DNA of 64,000 nucleotides from Leptasterias polaris (Eukaryota > Echinodermata > Asteroidea > Forcipulatida > Asteriidae): the NCBI GenBank assembly GCA_037783415.1, contig JAZGTN010000303.1:124001-188000 (forward strand), read 5' to 3'. Both the position numbers and the translations under genes were made by a program. Below, piece after piece: positions 21,426 to 33,729 of this stretch (position 1 is its first letter; each line of letters opens with the position of its first letter). The notes under the pieces are model-generated. The model made no database searches. It saw nothing but the letters and a program-made list of their open reading frames with translations, and had not been told where the DNA came from.

Positions 21426-23619
21426 CTTATAAATGGATTGCACATGACGTCATTGACTTTCGTCTTTGATGACAAACAATGGAAAGGTGCACGGTTGTGC
21501 ACGACTCTTAGCAAAAATGATAGCCTTTCACGCGAACACGTTTCATTTACGATGGCGGCCTATGAAAGGGTGTATATTCTTTTCCACGTTCGACTTGACG
21601 GGAGACTACACATGAGCTTGGTAATAGTTCTGGCAACATTCACATTATCTGCTGGTTTGATGTTGTCGATACCCGTCTGGAGACGGATTAAATCTAGGGG
21701 AAAAGGAACGAGGATACCCGCAGAAACGACCGAAAACTGTCTTGAACTTGTCAATTCCTAAACTTGATCAAGTCATTACAGCACCACAAACCTTAGTCGT
21801 TGAGTAGAGACTGTAGCCTCATCAGTCATGCCCAGACGGCAATTAATAGAAAATAAGTCAAACAATGACTAGATTTCAAGTCTCTTTGCAAAAAAAAATC
21901 GACAAATCCAGCGTGTCTGGATATTGCGGGAGGAAAGCCGCTTGAACACAAACTTTGTTCTCGAGGTCAGAACAACAAGTTTTAGTATGTTCTGGGGTAC
22001 CGCTGTATTAATGAATATTAGTTATAAGTAAAGTACTTATAGAGTGTATTTATACGCGAATGGGAGACTAAAATGGATAGGTGCAAAATATATTTCGTAT
22101 CTATACCCATCAAACTGATGCTTCCGTGCTGCATAGCTATTCGATGCCCGGATTATTTGCCGTGCAGAATCTGGTTCGGACACCAAACAATAAATTATAT
22201 TTGTTTTTAATATGTAGCATTTTTAAAGTAATTAACGCAAAACATTAAACATGTTTAAATAAAATACTGGTGGAAACACAGGAGGTTTTCGGGATTTTTT
22301 AAATTATTTATTATGTTTAAAATAATTGGGTAAAGTGGCAAATTACGCATTCTCACAAAAAAGTTACGGGCATCACGCCTTTTTTTAAATTAAATTAAAA
22401 AGTTAACATATTGTTTTACATTTTACCCCTATTTATTACTGAATAGTTTTGGGGTTTCTTGTATGCACAATATTCCTACTTTTATGTTAATTGGTTTGTT
22501 TTTATAATGTCCGTAATGTTGTTAAATCAGATTGTGGTCCTTTTGAGAATTAATTACGTCTCTCTTTAAAAATACCAAAAAATATATAACACCTTTTTAG
22601 TTTGGGCCGTATACCGTTTCACAGGATAATTATTACTTATTTTGTTCGCATCAAAAAAGGACAATAAATGCAACGTACAGGTATAGTTTTCAAAATCCAT
22701 CCGTTCTTTGTTATCAATCGCATGGAAGAATGTGGGTATGATGATGTTATTATACAGCAGACCACGCCCCCTCCCCGGTCGATAAATGTTGTCTTTTATT
22801 ACTGGAATATTTACACTTGTGGAAAGTAAACCAACTATGTGACGTCATAAACCGGAAGGTCAAACGGGGAATTCGATCCCAGTTATGACCAAAAAAAATT
22901 CAGTTTCAAAATGCTGATGTCGTCTAAAATTAGTTATTTGTGGAATCGTTTATGAAATTTGCGAATTTACAAGCCATTTCTTGTAATTTACACGTCGAAC
23001 ACAAGTTTGCAATCTAATTTTAAAAGACAAAATAACAATACACATTCCAATTAAAACGTTTTGGGTTTTTTCCACTAATTTAAAAGTTATATCTTAGGCG
23101 TACGTAATAATAATAGCTTGATTGCATATTACGTCTTCACGCATGTGCGGAAAGACCGCGTTCGCATGGAGGTAAAACAAAAACGAATAATTTCACATTA
23201 AAGAGTGTGCTAGGTTTATAAGTTATCAATTCTGCTATAGCGTAATAATTTCCAGTAAGTTGGGTACGAGAAAATTTCTTAATGTTTGCGAAAATTTCGC
23301 AAGGAAAGTGGAAAAGGCTTGGTATCCCACACACAACACGATGCTCCTCCGCTTTCCCCCGATGCAACGTCTCAAAACCAAATAGCCAAGCCACTGTGCA
23401 ACACTATATAAAAGTGGTTGTTTTCGTGAATCCAGAGAACAGAAATAATTAGAAAATACAACAGTTATATCCAATAAATATTTACATCACTATAATCACC
23501 AGTTTATCACTAAAACCTGTTAAAAAGTACATCAAACTTTGATTACAGAATACCGTATAGAGTAAGTAGGCTGATTATAGGGCCTATGTCATAAATATAG
23601 TAGTAGTACATTGACGTCT

Positions 23620-26610
23620 ATTGACGTCAGTGAGAGCGCTGCATTTATCTCTAATAATGGGGGTGTTTGATTAGCTTCCCCGGGTCGACCCCGGTGTGCT
23701 CATCCGTTTGAGCCACTGACATGAGCTAATCGAACGCCAACTTCCCCCAGCATTCACACCGATGCATCTTTGGACAGTCGACCGGAACTACTTTCTTTGT
23801 GTACATAACGTCCGAAACTTTTCGTGGATTCACGAAAAGATCGTAAACTAATTTTTCTCAAGGTAAAACTGCAAAGTAAAAAAAAAATTACAAGCCCACG
23901 GTGATACAAAGGTACCCGGCTTCGATTACAAAAATACTTATAGCTCACAAACGCTGTTTTAACGGTGAAAATGTGTGTCAAACTTCCTGAAAATGTCCCG
24001 CTGAATGACAAACAAAATGGTGGCCATTGAAAATGTGTTTTGCCGTGACGTCATGAACCAGGGTCAGCCAGCGCCCCCAAGTAACCTGCTCCACAAGCAG
24101 GGCACTTGGGTCTCCCTTGGGTGAGCCACAACAATGACGTCAAAGCTAACCGAGCGCAACGGGGTTATCCCTGGGTCGACCAAGGGAAGCTAATCGAACG
24201 CACCCAATAGAGATCAATGGAGCGCTGTTTGGGCTTTAGTGTATCGTGGCCGAGTCATCACAATGTGGGTTCGAATCTTGGGGCCAGTATTTGTGCTCTT
24301 GAGCAAGACATACTATAACTGCTCCTTAGCGTTTATACCCTAACTTATGTATTCTGCCGAATAACGAAGTAGAAGTAGAAGTATAGAAGCAAGGGGTCTT
24401 ATAAATGGATTGCACATGACGTCATTGACTTTCGTCTTTGATGACAAACAATGGAAAGGTGCACGGTTGTGCACGACTCTTAGCAAAAATGATAGCCTTT
24501 CACGCGAACACGTTTCATTTACGATGGCGGCCTATGAAAGGGTGTCTATTCTTTTCCACGTTCGACTTGACGGGAGACTACACACTGAGCTTGGTAATAG
24601 TTCTGGCAACATTCACATTATCTGCTGGTTTGATGTTGTCGATACCCGTCTGGAGACGGATTAAATCTAGGGGAAAAGAAACGAGGATACCCGCAGAAAC
24701 GACCGAAAACTGTCTTGAACTTGTCAATTCCTAAACTTGATCAAGTCATTACAGCACCACAAACCTTAGTCGTTGAGTAGAGACTGTAGCCTCATCAGTC
24801 ATGCCCAGACGGCAATTAATAGAAAATAAGTCAAACAATGACTAGATTTCAAGTCTCTTTGCAAAAAAACTTCGACAAATCCAGCGGGTCTGGATATTGC
24901 GGGAGGAAAGCCGCTTGAACACAAACTTTGTTCTCGAGGTCAGAACAACAAGTTTTGGTATGTTCTGGGGGTACCGCTGTATTAATAAATATTAGTTAAA
25001 AATATAGTACTTATAAAATGTATTTATACGCGAATGAGAGACTAAAATGGATAGGTGCAAAATATTATTTCGTATCTATACCCATCAAACTGGAATAGGA
25101 TGTAATTGATGCTTCCGTGCTGCACTATGCTATACGATGCCCGGAACATCTGCCCTGCAGAATCTGGTTCGGACACCAAACAATAAATTATGTTTGTTTT
25201 TAATATGTAGCATTATTAAAGTAATTAACGCAAAACATGAAAAATGATTAAATAAAATACTGGTGGAAACACAGGAGATTTTCGGGATATGTTTTGTTAT
25301 TTAGTACGATTAAAATAATTGGGTAAAGTGGCAAATTACGCATTCTCACAAAAAATGGTTGCGGGCATCACGCCTTTTTTTAAATTAAATAAAAAAGTTA
25401 ACATATTGTTTTACATTTTACCCCTATTTATTACTGAATAGTTTTGGGGTTTCTTGTATGCACAATATTCCTACTTTTATGTTAATTGGTTTGTTTTTAT
25501 AATGTCCGTAATGTTGTTAAATCAGATTGTGGTCCTTTTGAGAATTACGTCTCTCTTTAAAAATACCCAAAAATATATAACACCTTTTTAGTTTGGGCCG
25601 TATACCGTTTCACAGGATAATTATTACTTATTTTGTTCGCATCAAAAAAGGACAATAAATGCAACGTACAGGTATAGTTTTCAAAATCCATCCGTTCTTT
25701 GTTATCAATCGCATGGAAGAATGTGGGTATGATGATGTTATTATACAGCAGACCACGCCCCCTCCCCGGTCGATAAATGTTGTCTTTTATTACTGGAATA
25801 TTTACACTTGTGGAAAGTAAACCAACTATGTGACGTCATAAACCGGAAGGTCAAACGGGGAATTCGATCCCAGTTATGACCAAAAAAAATTCAGTTTCAA
25901 AATGCTGATGTCGTCTAAAATTAGTTATTTGTGGAATCGTTTATGAAATTTGCGAATTTACAAGCCATTTCTTGTAATTTACACGTCGAACACAAGTTTG
26001 CAATCTAATTTTAAAAGACAAAATAACAATACACATTCCAATTAAAACGTTTTGGGTTTTTTCCACTAATTTAAAAGTTATATCTTAGGCGTACGTAATA
26101 ATAATAGCTTGATTGCATATTACGTCTTCACGCATGTGCGGAAAGACCGCGTTCGCATGGAGGTAAAACAAAAACGAATAATTTCACATTAAAGAGTGTG
26201 CTAGGTTTATAAGTTATCAATTCTGCTATAGCGTAATAATTTCCAGTAAGTTGGGTACGAGAAAATTTCTTAATGTTTGCGAAAATTTCGCAAGGAAAGT
26301 GGAAAAGGCTTGGTATCCCACACACAACACGATGCTCCTCCGCTTTCCCCCGATGCAACGTCTCAAAACCAAATAGCCAAGCCACTGTGCAACACTATAT
26401 AAAAGTGGTTGTTTTCGTGAATCCAGAGAACAGAAATAATTAGAAAATACAACAGTTATATCCAATAAATATTTACATCACTATAATCACCAGTTTATCA
26501 CTAAAACCTGTTAAAAAGTACATCAAACCTTGATTACAGAATACCGTATAGAGTAAGTAGGCTGATTATAGGGCCTATGTCATAAATATAGTAGTAGTAC
26601 ATTGACGTCT
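23620..26610 (+). repeat. tandem array unit B (2991 bp)
   Basis: Nearly identical to unit C, with only occasional substitutions visible by eye. Same content as unit A. The similarity of B and C points to a recent duplication or gene conversion. Confidence 0.95.
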
Positions 26611-29578
26611 ATTGACGTCAGTGAGAGCGCTGCATTTATCTCTAATAATGGGGGTGTTTGATTAGCTTCCCCGGGTCGACCCCGGTGTGCTCATCCGTTT
26701 GAGCCACTGACATGAGCTAATCGAACGCCAACTTCCCCCAGCATTCACACCGATGCATCTTTGGACAGTCGACCGGAACTACTTTCTTTGTGTACATAAC
26801 GTCCGAAACTTTTCGTGGATTCACGAAAAGATCGTAAACTAATTTTTCTCAAGGTAAAACTGCAAAGTAAAAAAAAAATTACAAGCCCACGGTGATACAA
26901 AGGTACCCGGCTTCGATTACAAAAATACTTATAGCTCACAAACGCTGTTTTAACGGTGAAAATGTGTGTCAAACTTCCTGAAAATGTCCCGCTGAATTAC
27001 AAACAAAATGGTGGCCATTGAAAATGTGTTTTGCCGTGACGTCATGAACCAGGGTCAGCCAGCGCCCCCAAGTAACCTGCTCCACAAGCAGGGCACTTGG
27101 GTCTCCCTTGGGTGAGCCACAACAATGACGTCAAAGCTAACCGAGCGCAACGGGGTTATCCCTGGGTCGACCAAGGGAAGCTAATCGAACGCACCCAATA
27201 GAGATCAATGGAGCGCTGTTTGGGCTTTAGTGTATCGTGGCCGAGTCATCACAATGTGGGTTCGAATCTTGGGGCCAGTATTTGTGCTCTTGAGCAAGAC
27301 ATACTATAACTGCTCCTTAGCGTTTATACCCTAACTTATGTATTCTGCCGAATAACGAAGTAGAAGTAGAAGTATAGAAGCAAGGGGTCTTATAAATGGA
27401 TTGCACATGACGTCATTGACTTTCGTCTTTGATGACAAACAATGGAAAGGTGCACGGTTGTGCACGACTCTTAGCAAAAATGATAGCCTTTCACGCGAAC
27501 ACGTTTCATTTACGATGGCGGCCTATGAAAGGGTGTCTATTCTTTTCCACGTTCGACTTGACGGGAGACTACACACTGAGCTTGGTAATAGTTCTGGCAA
27601 CATTCACATTATCTGCTGGTTTGATGTTGTCGATACCCGTCTGGAGACGGATTAAATCTAGGGGAAAAGAAACGAGGATACCCGCAGAAACGACCGAAAA
27701 CTGTCTTGAACTTGTCAATTCCTAAACTTGATCAAGTCATTACAGCACCACAAACCTTAGTCGTTGAGTAGAGACTGTAGCCTCATCAGTCATGCCCAGA
27801 CGGCAATTAATAGAAAATAAGTCAAACAATGACTAGATTTCAAGTCTCTTTGCAAAAAAACTTCGACAAATCCAGCGGGTCTGGATATTGCGGGAGGAAA
27901 GCCGCTTGAACACAAACTTTGTTCTCGAGGTCAGAACAACAAGTTTTGGTATGTTCTGGGGTACCGCTGTATTAATAAATATTAGTTAAAAATATAGTAC
28001 TTATAAAATGTATTTATACGCGAATGAGAGACTAAAATGGATAGGTGCAAAATATTATTTCGTATCTATACCCATCAAACTGGAATAGGATGTAATTGAT
28101 GCTTCCGTGCTGCACTATGCTATACGATGCCCGGAACATCTGCCCTGCAGAATCTGGTTCGGACACCAAACAATAAATTATGTTTGTTTTTAATATGTAG
28201 CATTATTAAAGTAATTAACGCAAAACATGAAAAATGATTAAATAAAATACTGGTGGAAACACAGGAGATTTTCGGGATATGTTTTGTTATTTAGTACGAT
28301 TAAAATAATTGGGTAAAGTGGCAAATTACGCATTCTCACAAAAAATGGTTGCGGGCATCACGCCTTTTTTTAAATTAAATAAAAAAGTTAACATATTGTT
28401 TTACATTTTACCCCTATTTATTACTGAATAGTTTTGGGGTTTCTTGTATGCACAATATTCCTACTTTTATGTTAATTGGTTTGTTTTTATAATGTCCGTA
28501 ATGTTGTTAAATCAGATTGTGGTCCTTTTGAGAATTACGTCTCTCTTTAAAAATACCCAAAAATATATAACACCTTTTTAGTTTGGGCCGTATACCGTTT
28601 CACAGGATAATTATTACTTATTTTGTTCGCATCAAAAAAGGACAATAAATGCAACGTACAGGTATAGTTTTCAAAATCCATCCGTTCTTTGTTATCAATC
28701 GCATGGAAGAATGTGGGTATGATGATGTTATTATACAGCAGACCACGCCCCCTCCCCGGTCGATAAATGTTGTCTTTTATTACTGGAATATTTACACTTG
28801 TGGAAAGTAAACCAACTATGTGACGTCATAAACCGGAAGGTCAAACGGGGAATTCGATCCCAGTTATGACAAAAATTTTTTCAGTTTCAAAATGCCGATG
28901 TCGTCTAAAATTAGTTATATGTGGAATCGTTTATGAAATTTGCGAATTTACAAGCCATTTCTTGTAATTTACACGTCGAACACAAGTTTGCAATCTAATT
29001 TTAAAAGATAAAATAACAATACACATTCCAATTAAAACGTTTTGGGTTTTTTCCACTAATTTAAAAGTTATATCTTAGGCGTACGTAATAATAATAGCTT
29101 GATTGCATATTACGTCTTCACGCATGTGCGGAAAGACCGCGTTCGCATGGAGGTAAAACAAAAACGAATAATTTCACATTAAAGAGTGTGCTAGGTTTAT
29201 AAGTTATCAATTCTGCTATAGCGTAATAATTTCCAGTAAGTTGGGTACGAGAAAATTTCTTAATGTTTGCGAAAATTTCGCAAGGAAAGTGGAAAAGGCT
29301 TGGTATCCCACACACAACACGATGCTCCTCCGCTTTCCCCCGATGCAACGTCTCAAAACCAAATAGCCAAGCCACTGTGCAACACTATATAAAAGTGGTT
29401 GTTTTCGTGAATCCAGAGAACAGAAATAATTAGAAAATACAACAGTTATATCCAATAAATATTTACATCACTATAATCACCAGTTTATCACTAAAACCTG
29501 TTAAAAAGTACATCAAACTTTGATTACAGAATACCGTATAGAGTACTAGGCTGATTATAGGGCCTATGTCATAAATAT
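26611..29578 (+). repeat. tandem array unit C (2968 bp, ends the array)
   Basis: Last unit. It follows unit B closely, with a small variant patch near 28870-28920. It ends at CATAAATAT (29578), lacking the short GTAGTAGTACATTGACGTCT junction that joins units A-B and B-C. Confidence 0.95.
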
Positions 29579-29897
29579 GGGTATTGTTTTGTACATGGGT
29601 GTAGCCTACTGCGACATTTTCTACAGAACCCCTCAGTACAATTCTGTATTTTGCTTTGTTGAGTGAGACTCCACGGTGGCCATCGCTGAAACAACTTCAT
29701 CGACTCAATTATCTTGAATTAGATAACGTAACAAGTCATTTCTGAAACAAATGGTAGCATAAAATCTTGTAAAACAAAATAATGAACGTTAAGTTTCAAA
29801 TCAGGACAGTTGCATTGTTTTTACTTAGTAAATTATGGCAGATTTAATGAAATTAGAGGACTAAACATTTTAGTTCTGGGGTAGACGGAGTAAAGAT

Positions 29898-29903
29898 TTT
29901 ATT
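29898..29903 (-). terminator. candidate polyadenylation signal of the lectin gene
   Basis: AATAAA on the minus strand, about 285 bp downstream of the stop codon at 30187-30189, is the nearest canonical signal seen. Confidence 0.4.
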
Positions 29904-30186
29904 TATATAGCTTATGGCTTATTTCTTGAGGAAGTGGTCTCAATGTTTGTCTGGGCAGTCTTTGCACAGTATTGTTAATTTGCCCCTGTTGTTGAAACAC
30001 GCATCTATGCAATGGTTTGCTCGGTCCATCATACAAAAGCGCTGCGATGGGCTGACATGCACATTGGACCACTGACCTAATACACCCGGACACCTCTTCC
30101 CGTTTGCAAATGGTCACCTCTCTTCCCGTTTGCGAATGGTCGCTCTGTTGTTTTTATCCATTGCAAATATTGTCATAGTTTGCCTT

Positions 30187-30437
30187 CTACTCAATATAGG
30201 ATTCGATCCAAACGATCTTCTTGTAACTTTGGTTTAAAAAGCTCACATGTACTTTCCACACATCGTACGTGCACATGTTGTGATTTTGCGCATTGCGCCA
30301 GTCAGCAGGACAATCGCTCCCAACATGCATCATGACATCCTGAACAAGATCATCTGCCCATCCCAAGGGTACTTTATGAGACCAATGGGGGTCCAGCAAA
30401 CAACAATGGCAGACTTTTGAGACGATAGTGGGCGTCT
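30187..30437 (-). CDS. FTP lectin gene, terminal exon 9 (Cys/Trp-rich C-terminus)
   Basis: Residues 341-423 of the 423-codon model, from an ACTACAG acceptor to a TAG stop. The split codon joins exon 8 in phase 1, giving Glu then TPTIVSKVCHCCLLDPHW, with GWADDLVQDVMMHVGSDC and NAQNHNMCTYDVWKVHVSF further on. The high Cys, Trp and His content and the fit of phase support a real exon. I do not recognise the domain. The acceptor has a weak pyrimidine tract, so this is the least certain exon of the gene. Confidence 0.6.
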
Positions 30438-30525
30438 CTGTAGTCTCCAGTTGTATTAATTTTTTAGACAAAACGTGGGACACCAATTAGCTTGACTTAA
30501 TTAGACTCGGTACATGTGATCTTAC

Positions 30526-30558
30526 CTTTACTTGCGCCTCGCTTTTCGGTATTTGGAG
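30526..30558 (-). CDS. FTP lectin gene, exon 8 (33-nt microexon)
   Basis: TTACAG acceptor and a GTAAGA donor on the minus strand bracket 33 nt coding PNTEKRGASK between two phase-1 split codons (residues 330-341). It is a short basic linker between the second lectin domain and the C-terminal block. Being symmetric, it could be skipped without frame change. Confidence 0.7.
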
Positions 30559-31378
30559 CTGTAAAAGAGAAAACACAGCCATTATTGGGAGACATTGGAA
30601 CGCTAGGTGGCAGCACACTTACCACTCGGGTAAATTTCCATTGTTAAGTAGTTCTGAGCACGCGCACATTACCGAGAACAATGAATTTATCTGAGTCTGC
30701 TGTCACATAGCGTCCCAAAAGTCACCCGTTGATCACAAAATAATGATCAACATAAAAACAAGTTGAACAATAGTGTATTATTGACAAATGAGTCATTGTA
30801 AAATAAATGTTACCAGTAAGTGCCGTAACCAACCAACACAGAACACCTGTGCACAGATTTATCGATACAATGACTTGGTGCATATATTCAACGATATGTT
30901 ATTTGGAAGGCTGCAAAGTGCACTTAAATTCTAAACAGTAGACAGCGAAGGAATGTCAGATATTAGTTGTGTTCTCTTAAGTACGGAAATAACCCAAGGA
31001 ATTACACAAATGCAGGAAGGTTCCACTAGTTAGTGGCTCCCTATATTAGGTCAAATAGTTTGATTAGTATAGAGGGGTGGGTATTGGAAACCTCATCAAA
31101 ACCTAGCACAGGCTGTCAGCAAGACCTCTGAAAGCCTGCTACAAAGAGCAGATGGCTCCAATTTTGTCAGAGGTTGGGTAGGTGTGTATGTCTAATACAA
31201 TTTTTTGCACGAAGCATAATAATGAAAATAGTTGTCAGCCTCTCACAAAAAGTACACGGCTTTGTGATCTGACCCCCCCCCCCCCCCTCTTATAGATATG
31301 TGAAATTTCCAGCTTGTGATATCAAGAACTTTGACTCCCGAGGCATTGCACTTCTGAGAAAACGGCGACATAAACCAG

Positions 31379-31850
31379 CCGATACTCCACATTTCTGTTA
31401 GTAGTTAACGACAAAAAAGGGTCAACGAGTGACAGCACTTACCAACACAGATTACTACCTCGTCTCCCAGGTTACTACCTCTGTTGGCAGGTAACAGGAA
31501 GGAATGTAATCTGTATATGGGGCCTTTCTTTTGTTGATAAACAAAGTGCGCCGGATGGCATGGTCGGCCGAATTCAACATTTTCTGTAAAAATTCATGAA
31601 CGGAAACCCTAACCCTAACCCTAACCCTAACCCTAACCCTAACCCTAACCCTAACCCTAACTATTTATGAATATTTGTGTAACACTGCTTCAAACTATGG
31701 CAATCTGTTTTTGATTTGCAGTTATGGCTTTCTATACTTTCCAACCTGGGTTACATTTCTGTTAGTAGTTAACGACAAAAAAGGGTCAACGAGTGACAGC
31801 GCTTACCAACACAGATTACTACCTCGTCTCCCAGAAATGTGGAGTATCGG
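31379..31850. mobile_element. TIR element with internal 80-bp direct repeat and telomeric tract
   Basis: CCGATACTCCACATTTCTG at 31379-31397 is the inverted partner of CAGAAATGTGGAGTATCGG at 31832-31850. Inside, 31391-31470 recurs directly at 31755-31834 with one mismatch. Between the two copies lie 284 bp that include the telomere array. It sits in lectin intron 7. Confidence 0.8.
31605..31661 (-). repeat. interstitial telomeric repeat, about 9.5 x TTAGGG
   Basis: An uninterrupted AACCCT array of 57 bp without a single variant unit. It is internal, far from any visible chromosome end, and lies between the two 80-bp direct repeats described above. Confidence 0.97.
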
Positions 31851-31920
31851 GTGCATAAACACAATGTGGCATGACTTAGTGATACCTACGCTCACTTTAT
31901 GGGTTTTAAGTCAATCTTAC

Positions 31921-32163
31921 CAGAAATGTCAGCGCATTCTTGAGAGGTATACCCCTCCACGTTAACCTCGGCAATCTGAAGAATAGCTTCAGTCACGTCT
32001 GGTCTTGATGGGTTTATATCCACGCTGACATACCTAGTCATCATCGGTGGATCGCACATGAACTCAATCACTGCCCCGGCAACGGACTGTGATCGAGTCG
32101 CAGGTAATCCACACTGCTGATTGTTAGGGTAGTCTGAGTGCAAACCAGCTCGAACTACTGCAC
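31921..32163 (-). CDS. FTP lectin gene, exon 7 (second half of lectin domain 2)
   Basis: Residues 249-330. TTTACAG acceptor, GTAAGA donor, phase 1 at both ends. It codes AVVRAGLHSDYPNNQQCG, then VIEFMCDPPMMTRYVSVDI and ILQIAEVNVEG, the C-terminal sheet of an F-type lectin (FTP) domain: NQQCG, a Cys before the RYVSVD strand and a final AEV strand. It is followed by YTSQECADIS leading to exon 8. It is the clear paralogue of exon 4 (33730-33960). Confidence 0.9.
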
Positions 32164-32361
32164 CTGTAAAGCGCTCTTGATCAGAAACAAAACAACTTTC
32201 TCATACCGTTGGTTTAAACTTAATTATTAATTAAGTGCTTTGTGTTTTAAATGGACGTTCTAATTGCATTTTATCAAGGACGTTTTTATTTTAAAACTAT
32301 TCTTACACCCCTGCCCCCACACCATACCAGTTTTGAAACAAGCTTTGTTTAGTCTATATAG

Positions 32362-32580
32362 TACGGAAGCGCATTGCTGCCAAGTTGAATTTTAAAAAAA
32401 AAAATTAAGTCGTTCGAACGAGATAATTAAGTCGTTCGAACGAGATAATAAGTCGGTAAGTCGGTACTTAGTATCTCGTTCGAACGACTTAGTATCTCGT
32501 TCGAACGACTTAGTATCCCGTTCGAACGACTTAATGTTTAATTTTTTTTAAATTCAACTTGGCAGCAATGCGCTTCCGTT
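32362..32580. mobile_element. foldback MITE with TCGTTCGAACGA repeats
   Basis: The left end TACGGAAGCGCATTGCTGCC and the right end GGCAGCAATGCGCTTCCG are perfect inverted repeats. The arms continue inward through A/T runs into two (left) and three (right) copies of CGTTCGAACG, itself palindromic. The whole could form a stem of about 90 bp. Its right end is only about 25 bp from the 5' splice site of exon 6. Confidence 0.9.
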
Positions 32581-32610
32581 TTATAGGACTAATGTGTATT
32601 GGATCATTAC

Positions 32611-32706
32611 CACCACAGCAATCCCGTCTGAGTGCCACGCTGACTCTTCCCATGCAGTGTTCTTCACCAATGTCCACTTGCCACCAAGGATTTTTGTCAT
32701 TTACGT
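32611..32706 (-). CDS. FTP lectin gene, exon 6 (middle of lectin domain 2)
   Basis: Residues 217-249: VNDKNPWWQVDIGEEHC, then RVSVALRRDCCGG. PWWQVDIG and the vicinal Cys pair after an RxD are hallmarks of F-type lectin domains. Acceptor CCAATAG, donor GTAATG, phase 1 both sides. RRDCC keeps the Arg and Asp of the known fucose motif (H-x26-RxD-x4-R/K), though the last basic residue is not at the usual spacing. Confidence 0.9.
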
Positions 32707-33354
32707 CTATTGGCGAGACCAACAAGAAAACACAAAATAGAACTTCATAAATAAATGAGTATTAACCAACAAATTTGAATTCTCTGTCTACTCATAAAAA
32801 CCGTTGTTCAAAATAGAGGGAAGTGGTAAGGAATAGCTTCATATTTCAACACTGAGCATCTAGACCCAGACCCCAAGCCCAAAGGGTTTCGTTCTTCGCG
32901 TTTACTATGAGAGGAATTTGGCGATAAATCCTGTAGGCTTCTTAGAGGGACTGACCAATGATTTGGAGCTTCTTCAGACTGTCTTAATTGCCTCTCAGTT
33001 TAAACGCCGCATTCTAAAATCGGAAATAAGTCCTCAAAATTGCGATTCCAGAAATTGCGACTTTAGGAAATAAGATCAGGCATAGGCCTACATACGAACG
33101 GGAACAAGCTTCCCACATGCAACGCAAATCGTTTCTCTTTCGTCTCCCTTATGACCACTAAAAAGGGAGAACAAATTACATAGATTTGGTTGGTTATATA
33201 TGGAGTGCTTGTTGAAAACTAAAAGGTTGTTATGAATTTACTCTTCAAATTCTACCCCCAAAACAAATATTTAAAAATTAAAATAAATAAATAAGTAAAT
33301 GAATAAATACAACAACAAAAAGAACTAACTAAAATAGTTAAATGATTATTTTAC

Positions 33355-33456
33355 CTGAATGGAAGTAAGTGGCCCCAGTTCCATCCACGACCATCGATGC
33401 AGGGTAAAACCCGTATGTGGAGCTCTGATAAGCCTTGTTCCCAACAACAGAAAAAG
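33355..33456 (-). CDS. FTP lectin gene, exon 5 (start of lectin domain 2)
   Basis: Residues 183-217: AFSVVGNKAYQSSTYGF, then ASMVVDGTGATYFHS. This is the opening strand of an F-type lectin domain (normally of the pattern A-x-Q-SS-x-Y, then DG). The His of YFHS is the probable first residue of the sugar-binding motif. Acceptor TTGAAAG, donor GTAAAA, phase 1. Paralogous to exon 2 (35845-35955). Confidence 0.9.
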
Positions 33457-33729
33457 CTTTCAAAACAAACACGTAAATATGTTCAAAATCTCAAATACTT
33501 TGATTGAAATCTTGTTTAAATGATTTTGATTATGTTGCTACAATGTTATTTCTCTTTTGCTTCTGTTTCGTTTCCTTGAGTTACAATCAATATTAAAAGA
33601 TAACAGTATTAATACAATCAAGGAATTAGAATAGCTGTTCGGCTGTTGGCCAAACAGAATAAATATTGTTATAGAACATGTTGCTTCAACAAGATATCGG
33701 AGTATGTATTTTTCAAATTGACCTTTTAC

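Larger units (their letters stand above)
20649..23619 (+). repeat. tandem array unit A (2971 bp)
   Basis: First of three head-to-tail units. It starts at ATTGACGTCAGTGAGAGCGC and ends at the junction before the same word at 23620. It carries a TIR element (20689-21234), a tRNA-like fragment (21255-21425), a TATA-like TATATAAAAG at about 23403 and five TGACGTCA octamers (20651, 21075, 21164, 21445, 22840). It differs from units B and C by small indels and scattered substitutions, concentrated at about 21980-22340. The longest frames (107 aa at 21438, 85 aa antisense at 23137) have no recognisable homology; the former is disrupted in B and C by a 1-nt insertion, so neither is called as a gene. 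Confidence 0.95.

Noticed and set aside
21438..21761. 107-aa frame in array unit A and its shorter partners in units B and C as a gene
   Set aside because: A one-base insertion in B and C changes the frame and length, and no homology is recognised.
23137..23394. 85-aa antisense frame identical in all three units
   Set aside because: Identity reflects recent duplication of the DNA; there is no splice, promoter or family evidence in this orientation.
20649..29578. Array as a CRISPR, satellite or rDNA-like cluster
   Set aside because: There are only three units of about 3 kb, with no short spacer pattern and no rRNA sequence.
31605..31661. True chromosome end
   Set aside because: The tract is 57 bp and is followed on both sides by gene and transposon sequence.
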